From Bimastos eiseni (lineage: Eukaryota; Annelida; Clitellata; Crassiclitellata; Lumbricidae), in the NCBI GenBank assembly GCA_959347315.1, contig OY365822.1, forward strand, positions 7,400,714 through 7,464,713: a stretch of 64,000 bases of DNA, given 5' to 3'. Position numbers and translations under genes: made by a program. How positions within the stretch are numbered: the stretch's first letter is position 1; each line of letters starts with the position of its first letter. The notes under the pieces were generated by a model. It saw only the letters and a list, made by a program, of their open reading frames with translations, had not been told where the DNA came from and ran no database searches. This document shows, in pieces, positions 20,129 through 34,444 of this stretch.

Positions 20129-23100
20129 GTGAGCGACAACGTCTTAGTGCTGCCACCTGGCGGCCGATGTCTGTCGTCGTAACATTGGTAACGTAATTGT
20201 ATTGTGTGGCACGGTGGCTGATCGGTTAGAGTGGTCGGCCCGCAACACTCAGTGTGCGCCGAGTGATTGGGTTCGACCCTCCTCGTACTATGATAGTATC
20301 CAGCGATTTGGCATATTTAGGTTACTAGCACGAGCGGGCAGAGGGGGCAATCTCGTGTGAGAGGTGGGGGGTCACCCAATGAGAGGGGTAAGAAATGTGG
20401 GGACATACGTATAAGTGTCCCCTCTATCAAAGGTGAGGGGGACTTGTCCCCTCCAACCCTCTGGGATTACCACCCAGGTCACTATAGCCCAAAAAGAATC
20501 AAACCGTTACTGTTTCTGGTTCTTTTACAGCTTCTAATAATACTACTATACTAGTGCTAATAGTAATTTTAATGTTGATGATGCGCGTTTGATAATTGAT
20601 CGTAGGCATATTGTCCAATAGTAATAAGTAGGTATTATGGCAGTTGAGTAATACAAAACATATTACTCTCTGTATAAATGTGACGATGTAGATTGTATTT
20701 AAAGTATTCATGGTTTTCTGATTTTCTAGGAATCTCAAAGATGAGGTGAAGACCCTCCGGCTGAAGGGTACGATCCGCGGGGGACATAGCGCCACGCGGT
20801 CGTGTGCTCGATGTCGCGAGTCGTTCGGATTCATCTTCAACACGGGCAGCATCTGTACAAAGTGCCAGCATCGAGTCTGCAAGAAGTGCCAGGAGTCGGT
20901 GGCGCCAGGGAAATGGCTCTGCATCTTCTGCTTCAGACAAATGTACATTCATTCATTCTTTCTTTCATTCTTTCTTTCTTTCTTTCTTTCATTCATTCAT
21001 TCATTCATTGCTTAAATTTGTATAGAGCCCCTTAAAGACTACTACTCAGGAGCACTCCCAACTCCGGCACAGCCAAAAAGAACAGTTTTAAGGCGAGTAT
21101 AAAAAGAGTCTGAGTGGACCGTGAGCGAAAAATGTAACATATATTGTTGTACTGCTCATCATGCGAAGTTAAGACTTTAAGTTGTTTGTTTACTGATTAA
21201 TGACAGTGGTCTATTGAACCGACCTTTCAAGCCTGAGCATAAATGGGATGACGTTTGACCTCTGACCTTTTTCAACACAATATACCATTGTCTTTTCAAG
21301 ATTTTATCTGTATGCATTACTGTCATGTAGCCTTACCTTTTATCCAGGGCTACTTCTTCCCAGGGTAAAGCCAAAATAGTACTCAACGAATATAGTCATG
21401 GCTATTCAAGCTATGAATACCAGCAAAACTAATACAAGGCATACGAGGTGCAGTATAGTTTGGATCTCATTATTAAATTAGGGATGCAAGTTGGGACTTT
21501 GTTGAAATAGCCTTTATAGACAGAGGGTAATTTGCAATGGACTTTATAAGGCCCCTTATACCATTGACTTTTTAAGGCTCTATCTGAAATATTTTTATAT
21601 GGTTAGATTTAAGTTATTTCCCTTCAAAGAATAAATTATTACGATCTCATTTACTTCTTACCGGTTATTTTGAAACTATTTTGTCATTAGACATTTGTTT
21701 ATTTTTAGGGAGTTTGAGGCCAAAAGCGGTAATTGGTTTTATTCCAAGTTTCCTCGATCGATGAGGGATCTTGGTACGAACGAGATTGTCTCCGGCGGAA
21801 AGATCGTCCGCGATGCAATTTCCAGTGGAAGCCTTGTGGGTCAGTTGTTTATTGCTTATGCTTGGTGTTTAAATTTAATTTCAAGTGAACCACTTTAATT
21901 GCCATTGTTATTATTGTTGTTATTATATTCATTGCTATTTGAGTTTTATCTTAGGTAGAAGTAGTCCTTGAAATAAGGTTAGGTTAGGTCAGATTCTTGT
22001 CATGTCCCAGTTCTACAGGTCAATGAGAAAGCTGCCTAAGATTTTAGTGGATTTGTATTATTGCTGTTTATTTCATCAAGTGCGTATGCTCCTTTGGAAC
22101 TTGGAAGTCTTGGAAAAGTATATGTTTGGGTTGGCTTAGCGTTGTTAAGATCCAGTAGGGAAAAGTGCATCAATGATATTACGATTACTCATTACTCGTG
22201 GCTGTGGAAGGACATTTGAGCTGAAAAATGAAAACAAGACTATCGATATGAACAACTAACTACTAAGTTTACAATAAATTTTAATAACAGGCATACTGCT
22301 AATAGATAAACAATGAGTAATGTTAATTTTGTATTGATCATTACTTATTACGGAATATTTGTAACCAAGAGCTGCGGAAGTTGACAATTAATTAATCATT
22401 TATTCTTAGGTAACAGCTCTACTAATTTCATTGTTATTGTTATTGTTACTATTATTGGCAGTAATGATAGTGATTTATTATTATTTATGAATTAATGTTT
22501 GATATAATTTTTTTTAAACTAATTTTTACAAAAGTGTTTTTGGCTTGAAGTAATTTTTACTTATTCCTAGCTTGGAAGCACCTTTAATATCTCTTGTCAT
22601 GTTTTCCTTGCATATTAGTACATGCTCATTTTAATTGTTAATTAATTCTTTCTCAATCAGCAATAGTGTTACAAGCAAAACGATCAATTTCTAAGATTAA
22701 ATATCTGCCTGAACCCCGACTTCGTGCGTAGTAAAACTAAAGCGCTTACTGACAGACCTAGTGGTTTATTGGGGACTAGAATTGGGATGTTGTTGCCTGT
22801 GTTCCTTCTAGAAAAAGCTGTCTGATTCAGAGGTGTTTGGATGGTTTGCAAAGCTGTCCCTTTACTGATTAACTGCGGCAATCTGTCAGATTTAAAAATT
22901 GATATTGTTGTTTCGCAGTATGGTCTGTGACATCATAACATCATCTGTTGGGTAAAATTTCATTTTCCCCATATTCACGAATGTTGTGTTGTCGTTATTT
23001 TGTTACCATTATGCTGCTTATGTGAATGTACGTTGCAGTAAACGATGCTTATGTGAATTTTTCATGGATGTTCGTCACGGTTGAGGCGCTTACGGAGTCG

Positions 23101-26100
23101 ACGTAACATATTTTGGCCAGATATGCTTTCTAGGCTGATGCGTGTTTTTATTCTCGTTGCATTCGTTGTCTACGTATGGGTTGCTCTTCATTTTTTTTTG
23201 CTTACACGAACGTTCGGTTGCGATGCATTCCTTGTTTTTTTTGGCCGCACGCATTGCGCATGCGTGCATTTTAGTTTCAGCCACTTGTGCACATTGTCAA
23301 TGCGTTTCTTTTCACATGTTCAGAGTGAATGTGTGTATGTCTGTCTGTCTCTGTGTGTGTCTGTATGTGTGTGTGTGTGTGTGTGTGTGTATCTGTCTCT
23401 TGTGGTATCAGGGCTTTGTGACATCATATTTGAGGGTCATGGCATTTGTGACGAAGGTGGGAGGGGGTCAAAAGTTGCGTTACGTCATTTATGGACAACC
23501 CCATAGCAGCAACTGATAAAATTTTACATAATTGTGATTTATTGCTAATATGATGTAACATTAATAATAAATAACATCAATTGGTCTCTCACATCACCAT
23601 TGTCTTAGTTATTTTTTGTCATCTTTACATTTTGACAGCATGACAATCATAATGATGGTGTTTTGAGGCTATATATAATAGTTATAGTAATATTAATAAT
23701 GAGGACATATTAGTAGTTATAATAGTGATAATAGCAGTCATGGTAGTTAGTTAATTTGTTACAATTATAGTAATTATCATAGCGATCCCAATTATATCTC
23801 TACAATTTATGTCTTATTAATTGTAATTCCAGTAACAATGACTAGTAATGAATGGTTGATAATGTTACTAATTGTAATGCAATAGTAAGTTATTACCTAA
23901 TAGCGATACTAGGGTTGGTCAATGCCAGATGCTTTGGCTGCTGGTGCCATTGTAATCTTTAGAGTAATGAGTTTTCTCTAACTATTTCTAAATTTTTTTG
24001 ATTTGATTTGGCTCTAAAATATAAGTCTATGAAAGTAATACAGGTGGTAGCAGCTGTGTGGAATAAGCGACTTGAATAAATGTGTGGTCAATCTATCAAT
24101 CAGTCAATCAATCAATCAATCAATGAAAGTTAATATTGTGCCTCTTCAAGATATCTACTCAGAGGTGCTCACGGTCCGACGGCTAAAGTGAGCAGTTTTC
24201 AGTAATGAGTAGAATGCAGATGAGGAAGTTTTGGGCAGAAGGTTCGACCCACCACACAGTCAGTGTAGCCTGGTATTGTGGGTGTCTTCGGAAGAGTTAT
24301 CTGGCTAAGATTGTCTGATGCAATGTCGTTGTGAGTCGTTGAGAAGCCGTGTATGCTTCTGGAAGTGTTGGCGTTTTAGGTCGCTTTGTTTCACTAACTT
24401 CCTTTAAAGAAATACCTGTGGTACTTTTCAAAGATTGTCTCTAGTTCTCTTCTGTTTTGTCTTAGTGACGCTGTGCCAGACAGAGTTGGATGACATGAGC
24501 ATGTTATTGATCTTGCTTTTTTATGAATCGAGATTATGTGGGGGTGGATAATTAATCTATATGATGGTTTTTACTTACTGATTGAATTGGTTACTAGCGT
24601 TGACCGAAGTTACCGTAATTTATGCCAAATTTCTATGAGTTGTGTTTAAATAGTCGACACGTTTGTAATGCATTATTTTAAAATTTGAATGGTTTTACAG
24701 ACCTTGATGACAAGAGTTTACTAAAAGCGACCAGTTAACCAATGCAGCTCTCTGTTAAAATGTCAAACTTTGCTAATAGATTAAAATTTCATTTGCAATA
24801 GTCTTATCTTAATTCTCTAATATTGACATTTTTACTACGATGAGGGCATACTAAAAGTGACTGGGGAGCCAATGCAGAATGCAGCCTATCATTAAAGGAC
24901 CAGTTTTCATGGCATCAGTAGAAATTTATGAAATCGATGGTTTGCGGGGATGAAGCTTTTTTAAGTGTTAGAGAGCTCTGTCATCCAACTCGTTGAAGTG
25001 TGAGGAATGTCTTACAATTGAGCATGCTCTAACCCGCTTAACACTATCTCTGCATTAACATTCTCGGCTTGCCTGCTAATATTTCCTTATTTTGTTTTCG
25101 TTTCTCCCATCAGATGACCTCGATCTGGAAACGCTTTCGGCATGTACGGCAAGCGGTTCTCCGCAGCTGGCGTTTCCGTCGGGTAAAAATAGCACGGAAA
25201 TCAAGGCGCTCGGCTCGGAACGTATTCTGGAAACATGTCACGGTTCGTCTGGTGCGGCGGAATTTACACTGCCTCGTGAGGTTACGGTTCTTGGAGCGGC
25301 TGCCCGTTCTGGGGCGTTGTGGAAAGATGTTGCAACGATGGAAGGAGCTGTGGCACGTGGAGTTGCGGAGGATGACGATTGTTACGCGGATCTGGACTCG
25401 GAGTTGTTTCCGGATTCTATCGTACCTGGTGTTCCTGTGATGCCTGTGTGGTGTGAGAATCCTGTGAGAACTGATCGAACTGAAAGTGGGGTTAGGACAG
25501 AGTGTGCAACGTTGGGACAGATCAGGGATGTTGGTAGGGAAAGAGTTAAGGTATCGGATGAAGTTTTGCTGACCGGTCATTATGATGGCGTTGTTTTTGG
25601 GCGAATTGAGGATGCCAATGGCACAGAAGACATGGCTTCAAAAGGAAGAGAAGAGCTCATTGGTGTTGTTGATTATTCTGCATCTACGAGAGATGAGGAT
25701 ATTTGGCAACATGCTAGGCCCATCGGTCGGACAAAAGTGGAACCGTCGGAACCTCATGTGCTGTTCTATTCGAACAAATATGAGTCTGATGACGAGGAAG
25801 GTGGAGAGCTGCGTGTTTCAAATAAGATTGAAGCTATTGTGAAAGATGCTGTTGAAGGTACTGTAGAAGATTCTACAAAAGCGAATGGTGCGCTGTGCTG
25901 CGCAGACCCAATGGAAGATTCAGGCAGAGAGAACCTAAGAAGTATTACTACGAATTCATCATTGATGCCTTTCAATGATCTGAATGACGAGTCGATGCCT
26001 TTGACTATTGTCAGTGATTTTAAAGATTTGTCTCTGCATCCTGCAAGTGATGATTCCATAAATTCTCCCATTCCTCCTCGTGTTACTAGTTCTGAGAATG

Positions 26101-29100
26101 TCGCTAATTCAGCCGTGTTTGCCCTGGAGCGGGAACATTCCCTAGACTCGGAATGCAAGCATGTATTCGTTTCTGAGCTTATGCTAATTTTAGATGAAGG
26201 TGAATCACCAGTTCATCCTTTAAACACTGTTGATTACCTCACATCTGATCATTGTATGTCGACCACTTGCATCAATGAGGATACGGCTGCGAGTTATTTT
26301 ACGAACAAGGATATCTCAGAATCTTGCTCTGGCAACAAAGATATGTCGAGCAGTCATCTGACTTCTCAAGATGCTTCGTCACCATGTCATGTGTGTAAAG
26401 ATGGCATAGATGACGGCATCTTCGTGCTTCATGCTGGTGAAATCAGAGCTGATGCAAGCGAAGACATCTCGGACCCTCTTCTCGCTAATTCCACAAACTC
26501 TTCGGCCTGTGTCATACTCCCTGATCTCGTCGCAGATGTGAAACAAAAGTTACCGGTTTTGCTGTTTGGAGTGGCAGATAAGGATGTGACAATCATGAGT
26601 TGTTCAAGTGGTACTTGTGAGACGGTCGTGGTACCTATCGAGGCGTTCTCTTGCTTCGAACTTCCCGTCTCAAATGCGCTAGAGCGTGACGAGCTGGGAG
26701 GATGTCTGACAAAGTGTGACTCTGTCGTACTCAACAACAACTGTAGCATTGATTCGGCAGGAAATCAGGATTCTGTGAGGTCTAAGGTCGGGGCTCTGTT
26801 GGCTAAATATGGGCGATGTGTGGTTCACGAAAAGTCACCAGATGGCCGAAGTGTCTCGACGGAGGAGAAGAATTCTCCGCTTTCGAACGGAGGTGAGAAG
26901 TATGACGAACACACACAAGTTTCCATTCCTTATTCTGTGTCAAACCCATCTTCTACTAAGTTGAAAGATTTGGATTCTGAGTTTCATGGATATATTTCTG
27001 AAAGCAATGACCACCTCCACAACAGACATGTTCTCGTCGACAGCGCGGTGTTAGCGAATAACAGCATTAATAGTTCTAATAGCTCCTATTCATTTTTCGA
27101 TGATAATCCATTCGACATCAGAGACGATTATGACTTAATGGAGAAGTTCAACGACGGTAGAACGAACCTTATCTTTGAGGAAATAACGGGGCGTGTCACT
27201 TCCCCTACCAAGCGGTCCTGGGATCAGAGGTCTGTCATTGAGGAAGGAAATGGGATGGACTCGTTTGGGGGTTCTTGTGGATTTAGTCGCGAGAAATGCA
27301 ACAATTTCTTTCTTGACGATCTTGAGTGGGATGCGGGTGAACTGGATGGGTCAAACGGAATGGACGATTTCCGGACGAGACTCGAGGGAAGCTACGAAGA
27401 CCCAACGTTCGGTCTTTATTCGATCGGGACTTCGGAGTCTCGTTCATCGGACATAACGACTCTTCGCGACATGCTGTCGACGTGTCTCTCGCGTTCTCCT
27501 GCGGGAAGTCCTCCGCATTCCCCTTCGGAACTCGACAGCGTCGTATTTTTCCACCAGCCATCTGTTGTCCTTGGCAACAGCCGGGGGTTCCCGTCCGGGC
27601 AGAAGTTTCGAAGGACGTTGGGAAGTCGTAAGTTCGTCGACCGCGAAGTCACGGTTGCTTCGAACGACGAAGATGATGATAACGAGAGCTTACTGAGCGC
27701 CATTAGCGAGCACACAGAGCCGGACTATTTGAGCGATTGAGTCTGCTCGCGTTTACCCAGGCGCCAATAAGGATTGCTTATTGATCTGCATATAACGGTA
27801 AATGAATCAATATCACCAAAAGGCGTTTTTGACTATAAGCTACATGCTTCTGTTTGGTGACTGTCTTTGCCATAAAGGAATTCCTTGACAAGCGGAAATA
27901 TGGTTTCTCTCTTGAGCAGTATAAGTGCAGATATACTCAAATGCAGTTTACAGCTTTGCAGCACATTTTCCTGTTGCAGTTTACAGCTTTTGAGCACATT
28001 TTGGCTTTGTTGAACACTGCACGTTTGTAGGCGCATATTAACTTACAGTGAACGTTCAACTTTTAAGGGTGCATTTCATATTAGATGGAACATTTTAACC
28101 ATATAGGGGAACAGTTAGCTGTTCTGGGAGTGCTGAACTTCAAGCATTTGGAACAGTTTGATACTGGCCACTTCCAAGATTTGCAACAATTGTAGGGGGT
28201 AGGAAAAATATATCAGGTTGTTTGGGTGCATGCACATTCCAGTCTGTTTTTTTTTTTGAGGAAGTGTTGTTGAGGACATTGTACGTGGTACAATTTATTG
28301 AGAATGTTGAGTCCTAGGATGACAATGAAACCTTGGTGATAACATTCGACGTTGAAAAGAATTGAAGGTCATTGCTGTACATTATGACCTGCGACTATGA
28401 CCTGGGGAACATACTGTTGAATGTTCCTGGACTTTCTGAGAAGAACAGCTGGTGTAACAGTTTGATTTTTTGCACAAAAGTATTACCATGCATGGGGCAT
28501 TGAGGATTTTAAAGTTATGTTGCCGTGTATAAGGATTGTTTCCTCCTGGAGCATATGTTTAACTTTAGATTAAGTGCTGTGCCTTGATGGGTGAAGGTTT
28601 TTTGATAATTTTTTTTATTCAGTTAATGTATGTATTCAGTGTGAAATGTCAAAGTGTGTGAAATCTTCTCTTCTTTCTATAGCCCAGCATAGGTTTGTGA
28701 AATCTTCCATTCCATCATTTCTTTGACCTAAGGAATAATGATGTTATCAATCAATCAATGCAATTTATATAGCGCCTCTTCAAGATAACTATTCAGAGGC
28801 GCACCCGACGCAGGCCCGGTCCAAAAGGAAAGTCTTGAGAAGTTTATAAAAAGAGCCAGTCAGGTCGCGCGGGAGAGAGCGCAAGTCAGATGGGAGGTTG
28901 TTCCAAACACTGGGACCAACAATTGCAAAAGGTTATATACCCTGCTATAGCAATTAAGATCAGATTCAATTAAAAATTTGGGAAGCCCTATGATATCAGG
29001 GAGTAAAAATTGTTAAACGTTAAACACTTTCTGGCTCATAGTCGCATTCAGAACTATCTGATGGGGTAATTTTGCTTTAATTACAAATTTTTCATTGCAA

Positions 29101-32100
29101 TTTCCTAATGCCTAATCTTTCTGTGCCTCTTGCTTCTAATAATAACATCGAGGGCAATTTTTCGCACGATGTTGTTACTCAATGTGTTAATTGTCAATGC
29201 ACCTTTGGTTAACATGTTCTGAGCACTGCTTGTTATTTTCTTTCGTTATGCTTTCTGTCTCGGTTTTATTTAACCCGTTTCTTTTCCTCTCATTTGTTTT
29301 CTTCTTATAGAAGAATATAGCATTACCATTGTTACAACAGTTTTACATAGCACCCCTTGAAGACAGTCTACCGAAGGGCGCTCCCAGCCCAACCCCGGTC
29401 AAGCAAGAATCCTTTTGTTGTCGCGTCCAATGGACTGCCGAACGGTCGTATTTAAATCTACATGTAGAGCTGTACCAATATCACTTTTTGCCGATTATGC
29501 CGATACTGATTGTTGCCGGGAGTGGGTTTGAACTTCCCTGAGGCTGTTACTGCTAGTGGCGGCGATCTCGTTTGGCAGGTTGGGGGACACCAGACACCTG
29601 GACAGTCACGAAAGGAGTAAGAATTGTTGCGTGACGGTGAAAACAATTTTTATGCCTTTTTTGCAAAAACAATGTATTGCAAATCCAAAATTCAAATAAT
29701 TAATTTTTGAAATTTAATCAGACTTAAAAGTGATCAATTATTCATGAGGGAGGTTAAGGTGGGGCAAACGTATAGCATGTCCCCATCTCTGTAAGAGTTG
29801 AGGGGACTTGTCCCCCTCGACCCCCAGGGATCGCCGCCTCTGGTTACTGCTCAGGAACTTTTAGCAAGTCTTTCATGTACGATTGGTCGGCACCATCAAT
29901 TGATGTTTTGTTACGGTTGCGCTTTGTAAATACTGATATAATAACAATGTGCTTTGGACTCTGGGAATGTATATAGCTTATCTGGTAGCACTACTGTTTC
30001 TGCCCGTTGTCTTAAGACTTCTCTCTTCTTGAGGGGTTTAACGCACTGGGTGCGCCTCTGATTAGATTGTACTGTGAGAGGCGCTTTATAAATCCGTGAA
30101 TAGAATAGAATAGCAGGTTCCCTCCTGATATCTGATCTCATGTTGTGGTTGCCTTGGCAGTCTGGGCATTATCATTGTTATCACTGTGGCTGTTATCATT
30201 ATTGTTATTGTTTTTGAAAAATCCAATTTTTTATTTCCATGAGTTTACTTTAGAAAAGGTGCTAGTTGATCTATTAGACAAGAGTTAAGATTATTTATTG
30301 CAATTATATTGTGCACGTGGTGACGTGATCGGTAATTATGAGTTAGAGGCGTGAAACGTTTCATCCAGATGAGATCGCCGGGCAGACTAGCGCTCGCAGT
30401 CGTCGGTAGACTTACGAGTGTGCTACAGAATTTACTATGATGCCATCTGGTGATCGAGGATGGAGTGTAAATTTAGTTGTTTTTCTTCCTGGGAGAGAAT
30501 TTAGGGTTCTTTGGGAGACTGGTTGTATATACGAGCAGTTGTGACATGCTCAATATGTTGTTCAGGAGTTTGGAAGTTGCAGGTCCTGTGGGTTGGTGAG
30601 TGTCGACGTTAGTCACCTGGCCTTGTTATGGCATCATCAGAGGCATCTTCAGCATTATTGAATGTCATGATCAGAGATGATTAATTATAATTTGATTAGT
30701 TTAATTGTTTATCAACGAGAATTGGCTACTGAAATTTGATAATTAATTTGAATTAGAATTGGCCAGACTTAGACAGATAATCGATAACTTAAATTGCTGA
30801 TTAATTATAATTTTCTACTGAAATTTAGTAACCTCTAGTAAAATAGAAAGACCGACAGACTACTTCAATTCGCTTTTCTGGACAGTTAATCGATAACTTA
30901 AATTGCTGATTAATTATAATTTTCTACTGAAATTTGCTAAATATTTTGAATAATATTTGGCCAGACTGAGAATGACATCTAATCAATAACTTAAATTGCT
31001 GATAAATTATAATTTACTACTGAAATGTGCTCGTTCATTTGAATTACAAAGCTGATCAGTTAGAATTGGCTGTTTTGTCTAATTATTGATTAGAATTTAA
31101 TTGATTAGCTGCCCATATCTATTCATGATGTCATTTCTAGTTTTGCTACTGTTTCGGTCTCATTGTCATTCATGTTTCTCAGTGGGTTAACATTATGCTC
31201 TGATGCCGACATTAACATGTGTACGTTATCAAATGTTCCCACAGAATTGCATACATATGCACTTGCATCCATTTTAACACACAATGGTGCATACTCACTT
31301 ATAGAGAGACACGCACACACATACATATTTACTGATGAGCGTAATTTTTGCTGTATAGATAGAAATATGAACAAAATTCAATGTGTAACTTATGACTCTT
31401 AGGCTAATTTTCTACTAAGTTATAATCTAGTTTGAATGTGGTGTTGCTAATCTAAGGCTTGTCGAATGATTTACATTGTTCTGGGTCGGTCAGTATTTAC
31501 CCCAATCTGAGATTCGACTAGTTATTTGCATTGTTGGTTTTTTGGGTTTTTTTTTTGTTGCACTGATTTATTTCTGTACCAATCTTACTCAACATTAATT
31601 ACTAATTACGTTAATTACGTTGTACTTATTTGGCTTTGCTTGTTTGTTGGGCTGCATGTACACATACTCTTCTAAATGTAATGTAATACAATCGAGCATT
31701 TATATAGCACCCCTCCAAGATTTCTACTCTCTGTGTTAGCCTATATTGTGCTATGTGTCATTATGATCGAAACATACATACAGTTAGCAAAACTCTGCAC
31801 AGTTAGCTGAAAGGAGTCAGCACTGGTGGGCCCACGCACAAGCGTGGAACCAACCAACGGATTCCTGATAGATGGCGCGGATGTTCGGAGTATCTTGATG
31901 TCAGCTAGAATAGATGTTGCATTTCCAAGTTGAATAATAATAATAATAATAATAATAGTTATCCTGTTTAATTTATTTCAAATTGACATGCCGCAGTAGG
32001 ATTACAAGTACAGTATTAAAGTATGATCACAAATTATTGCAGAAGTCGAATTTAACTGTGCGGCGGCCACGCAAGGCGTTCATCACATCCTATATCTAGT

Positions 32101-32352
32101 TGCTAGTGAATTGCTGTTGTTTAACATGTGCTTCAGCCAGAGAGTTTTAAGAAGCTCTGTGAATGTATTTTGGAGCTGTTGTTGCCAACCTGCCATGAAT
32201 AGACAATTAAACAGATTCATTGCCTCGTTTTTCTCAATTCTTTTCCATCTTCAATTGCCATACCTTGTGCTTCTACCCATGCCTCACCCTCCTTCCACAT
32301 TTTGCATTGCTTTAATTTAGCTAATATAGACTTGTATTTATTTATTTTTGTA

Positions 32353-32383
<31 letters not shown>

Positions 32384-34411
32384 TGTATATATATATATAC
32401 ATGTATATGTCTGCTGGGTTTTTTATTGATCTGAATTTCCATGTATCCGAGTTGGTTCGTTTGAGTCTTTCTATAACAACAATTGAATTAATTTAATTTT
32501 CCACGAAGAACTGCAGAAATTGTCAGAGGTGTCTGCCTCATTTTTAGGACTTAATTAGAAATATTGACTCTGTGACCTATATTGATTTTGTATTAAATAT
32601 GATAATTTATAAATGTAACAGGTGTGTTGATGGTGGGTGAATTCTAATTTTCTTTGTGTTTTTTGTTGTCTTACATCTGAATTCCTTACGTTGAAGTAAC
32701 TATGATGCCTAGTTGATTGGCGTAGAGTCCGTAGACGCTACTCTTTCTGAGGTACTAAGAGATGTGATATTAAGCGTCTAGATACCTGCCTTGTGCGCAA
32801 CTGTCTTCGTAGTTCTACTCTCATCTCTGACTCATTACCTTCTATAATCCAGTATCCTCCTTACTCAGTTGTTCTTCCCCACGGTCCTCAGTTCCGGTCC
32901 ATCTAGACGTCCCGTGGACACAGGGGCGTCCATCCCCCTAAGTCATTGGAGCAACTGCCCCCCCTCAATTTTGGCTGACAGACGGACTATTATTATTCAA
33001 GGATGAATAATAGATTGAGTTAATGGCAGACACATTGACAAAGTAGAATAGAACAGCTCATCTGCAAATGAAAAAAGATTTTTAATGGCATAATTATTGT
33101 TTAAAAAAATTAGCTTCCCTTATATGTTTCAATGAGATCTCGTCCCCTCCCCTATTACTTGGATGGAGGTTTTTATGGTGTAGACGCCCGTGCTGGGTGG
33201 ACACGTTCTTGTATGACTATAGGGAAGTTTTGCCAATGTGGAACCCTCAGCTGGAATTGCTACCTAAGTCCCTTAGGACTGACTATTCTTCGTGACCCTC
33301 TGATCAGTTTCAAAAGTACCTGCAAACTGACCTCTTCCTCAGTCATGACGTGTCGTGAACGCCTCTGAAGTGGCGCTATATAAATAGTTGATTACGATTA
33401 CTTACATGCTCACAAGAGGATGGAAAAGGTGAGAGGTTGATGTATACTGAGGCAAATTCGTAGTGTGAAACATCGGTTGAATGGTGCTAGGCTGACTTTA
33501 ACAATGCCTCCCATGGCTGCACCCCATCTGAGTTCAGCGGGGGACAACATGGACAGGTAGCGCATCCACCCTTTTCACATGTGTTGGCTCCAGAGGCGGC
33601 GATCCCGTGGGGTCGAGGGGGACAAGTCCCCCACCTTTTACAGAGAGGGGACACGTTATACGGGTGACCCCTCCCCCCCACATATCCTACCCCTCTCATT
33701 GGGTGTTCTCCCCACCTGTCAAACGAGATCGCCGCCTCTGGCTGGTTCTATTCACTCTTGCCAGCATGGACGTGGATGAGGCTTCATAGTCCATATTGGC
33801 CCCTTATGGACTTGCTGGAAGGGCTGACATTTTGCTATTTATTTATAATTATTTATTCTGAAATTTGATATCGCCCTTCCAACATTTTTTGCTCAGAAGT
33901 GAACACGCATCGAAGCAGCAATTGCAGTTGTACCGCAGAGCAATTGTGTGCAAAGGACTTGCTCAAGATCCCTACACAGTGAGTCAGTGACTGACGCCTC
34001 ACTCAGCGCACACTGAGCGTAACGGACCGACCACTCTAACCAATCGGCCACCGTGCCACACGTGATATGCTCAGCTTAATGTCAGCATGACACTCTACCC
34101 TTGGTGAGTCCATTATTCCGAGTGAGGGGTGATATTTAATCCCATTCTGAACGTGATAATGCTGTCCACTCCATTGCGTCCTTGTAAATAAAAATTGGAG
34201 GCATTTACCTGTGTTGCCTTGAGGGGATTTTTGTCTTAAAAGAACAAGGCCTGTCTTCTCTAAGCGAGTGAGACATTTGAGAAGCCTTCAAGTAACCAAT
34301 TCCACACATTTAATTTCCAAGCTCTGAGTCATCTACGTCCCTCTCTCTCCTCTCCCTCCCTCCCTCCTCTTTTTCCTCTCTGCTTCCATACCTTTATATC
34401 CCTCACCCTCA

Positions 34412-34444
<33 letters not shown>

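Noticed and set aside
23081..23516. 141-residue and 124-residue plus-strand ORFs
   Set aside because: Low complexity over a TG array, no family resemblance, inside Slp intron 3.
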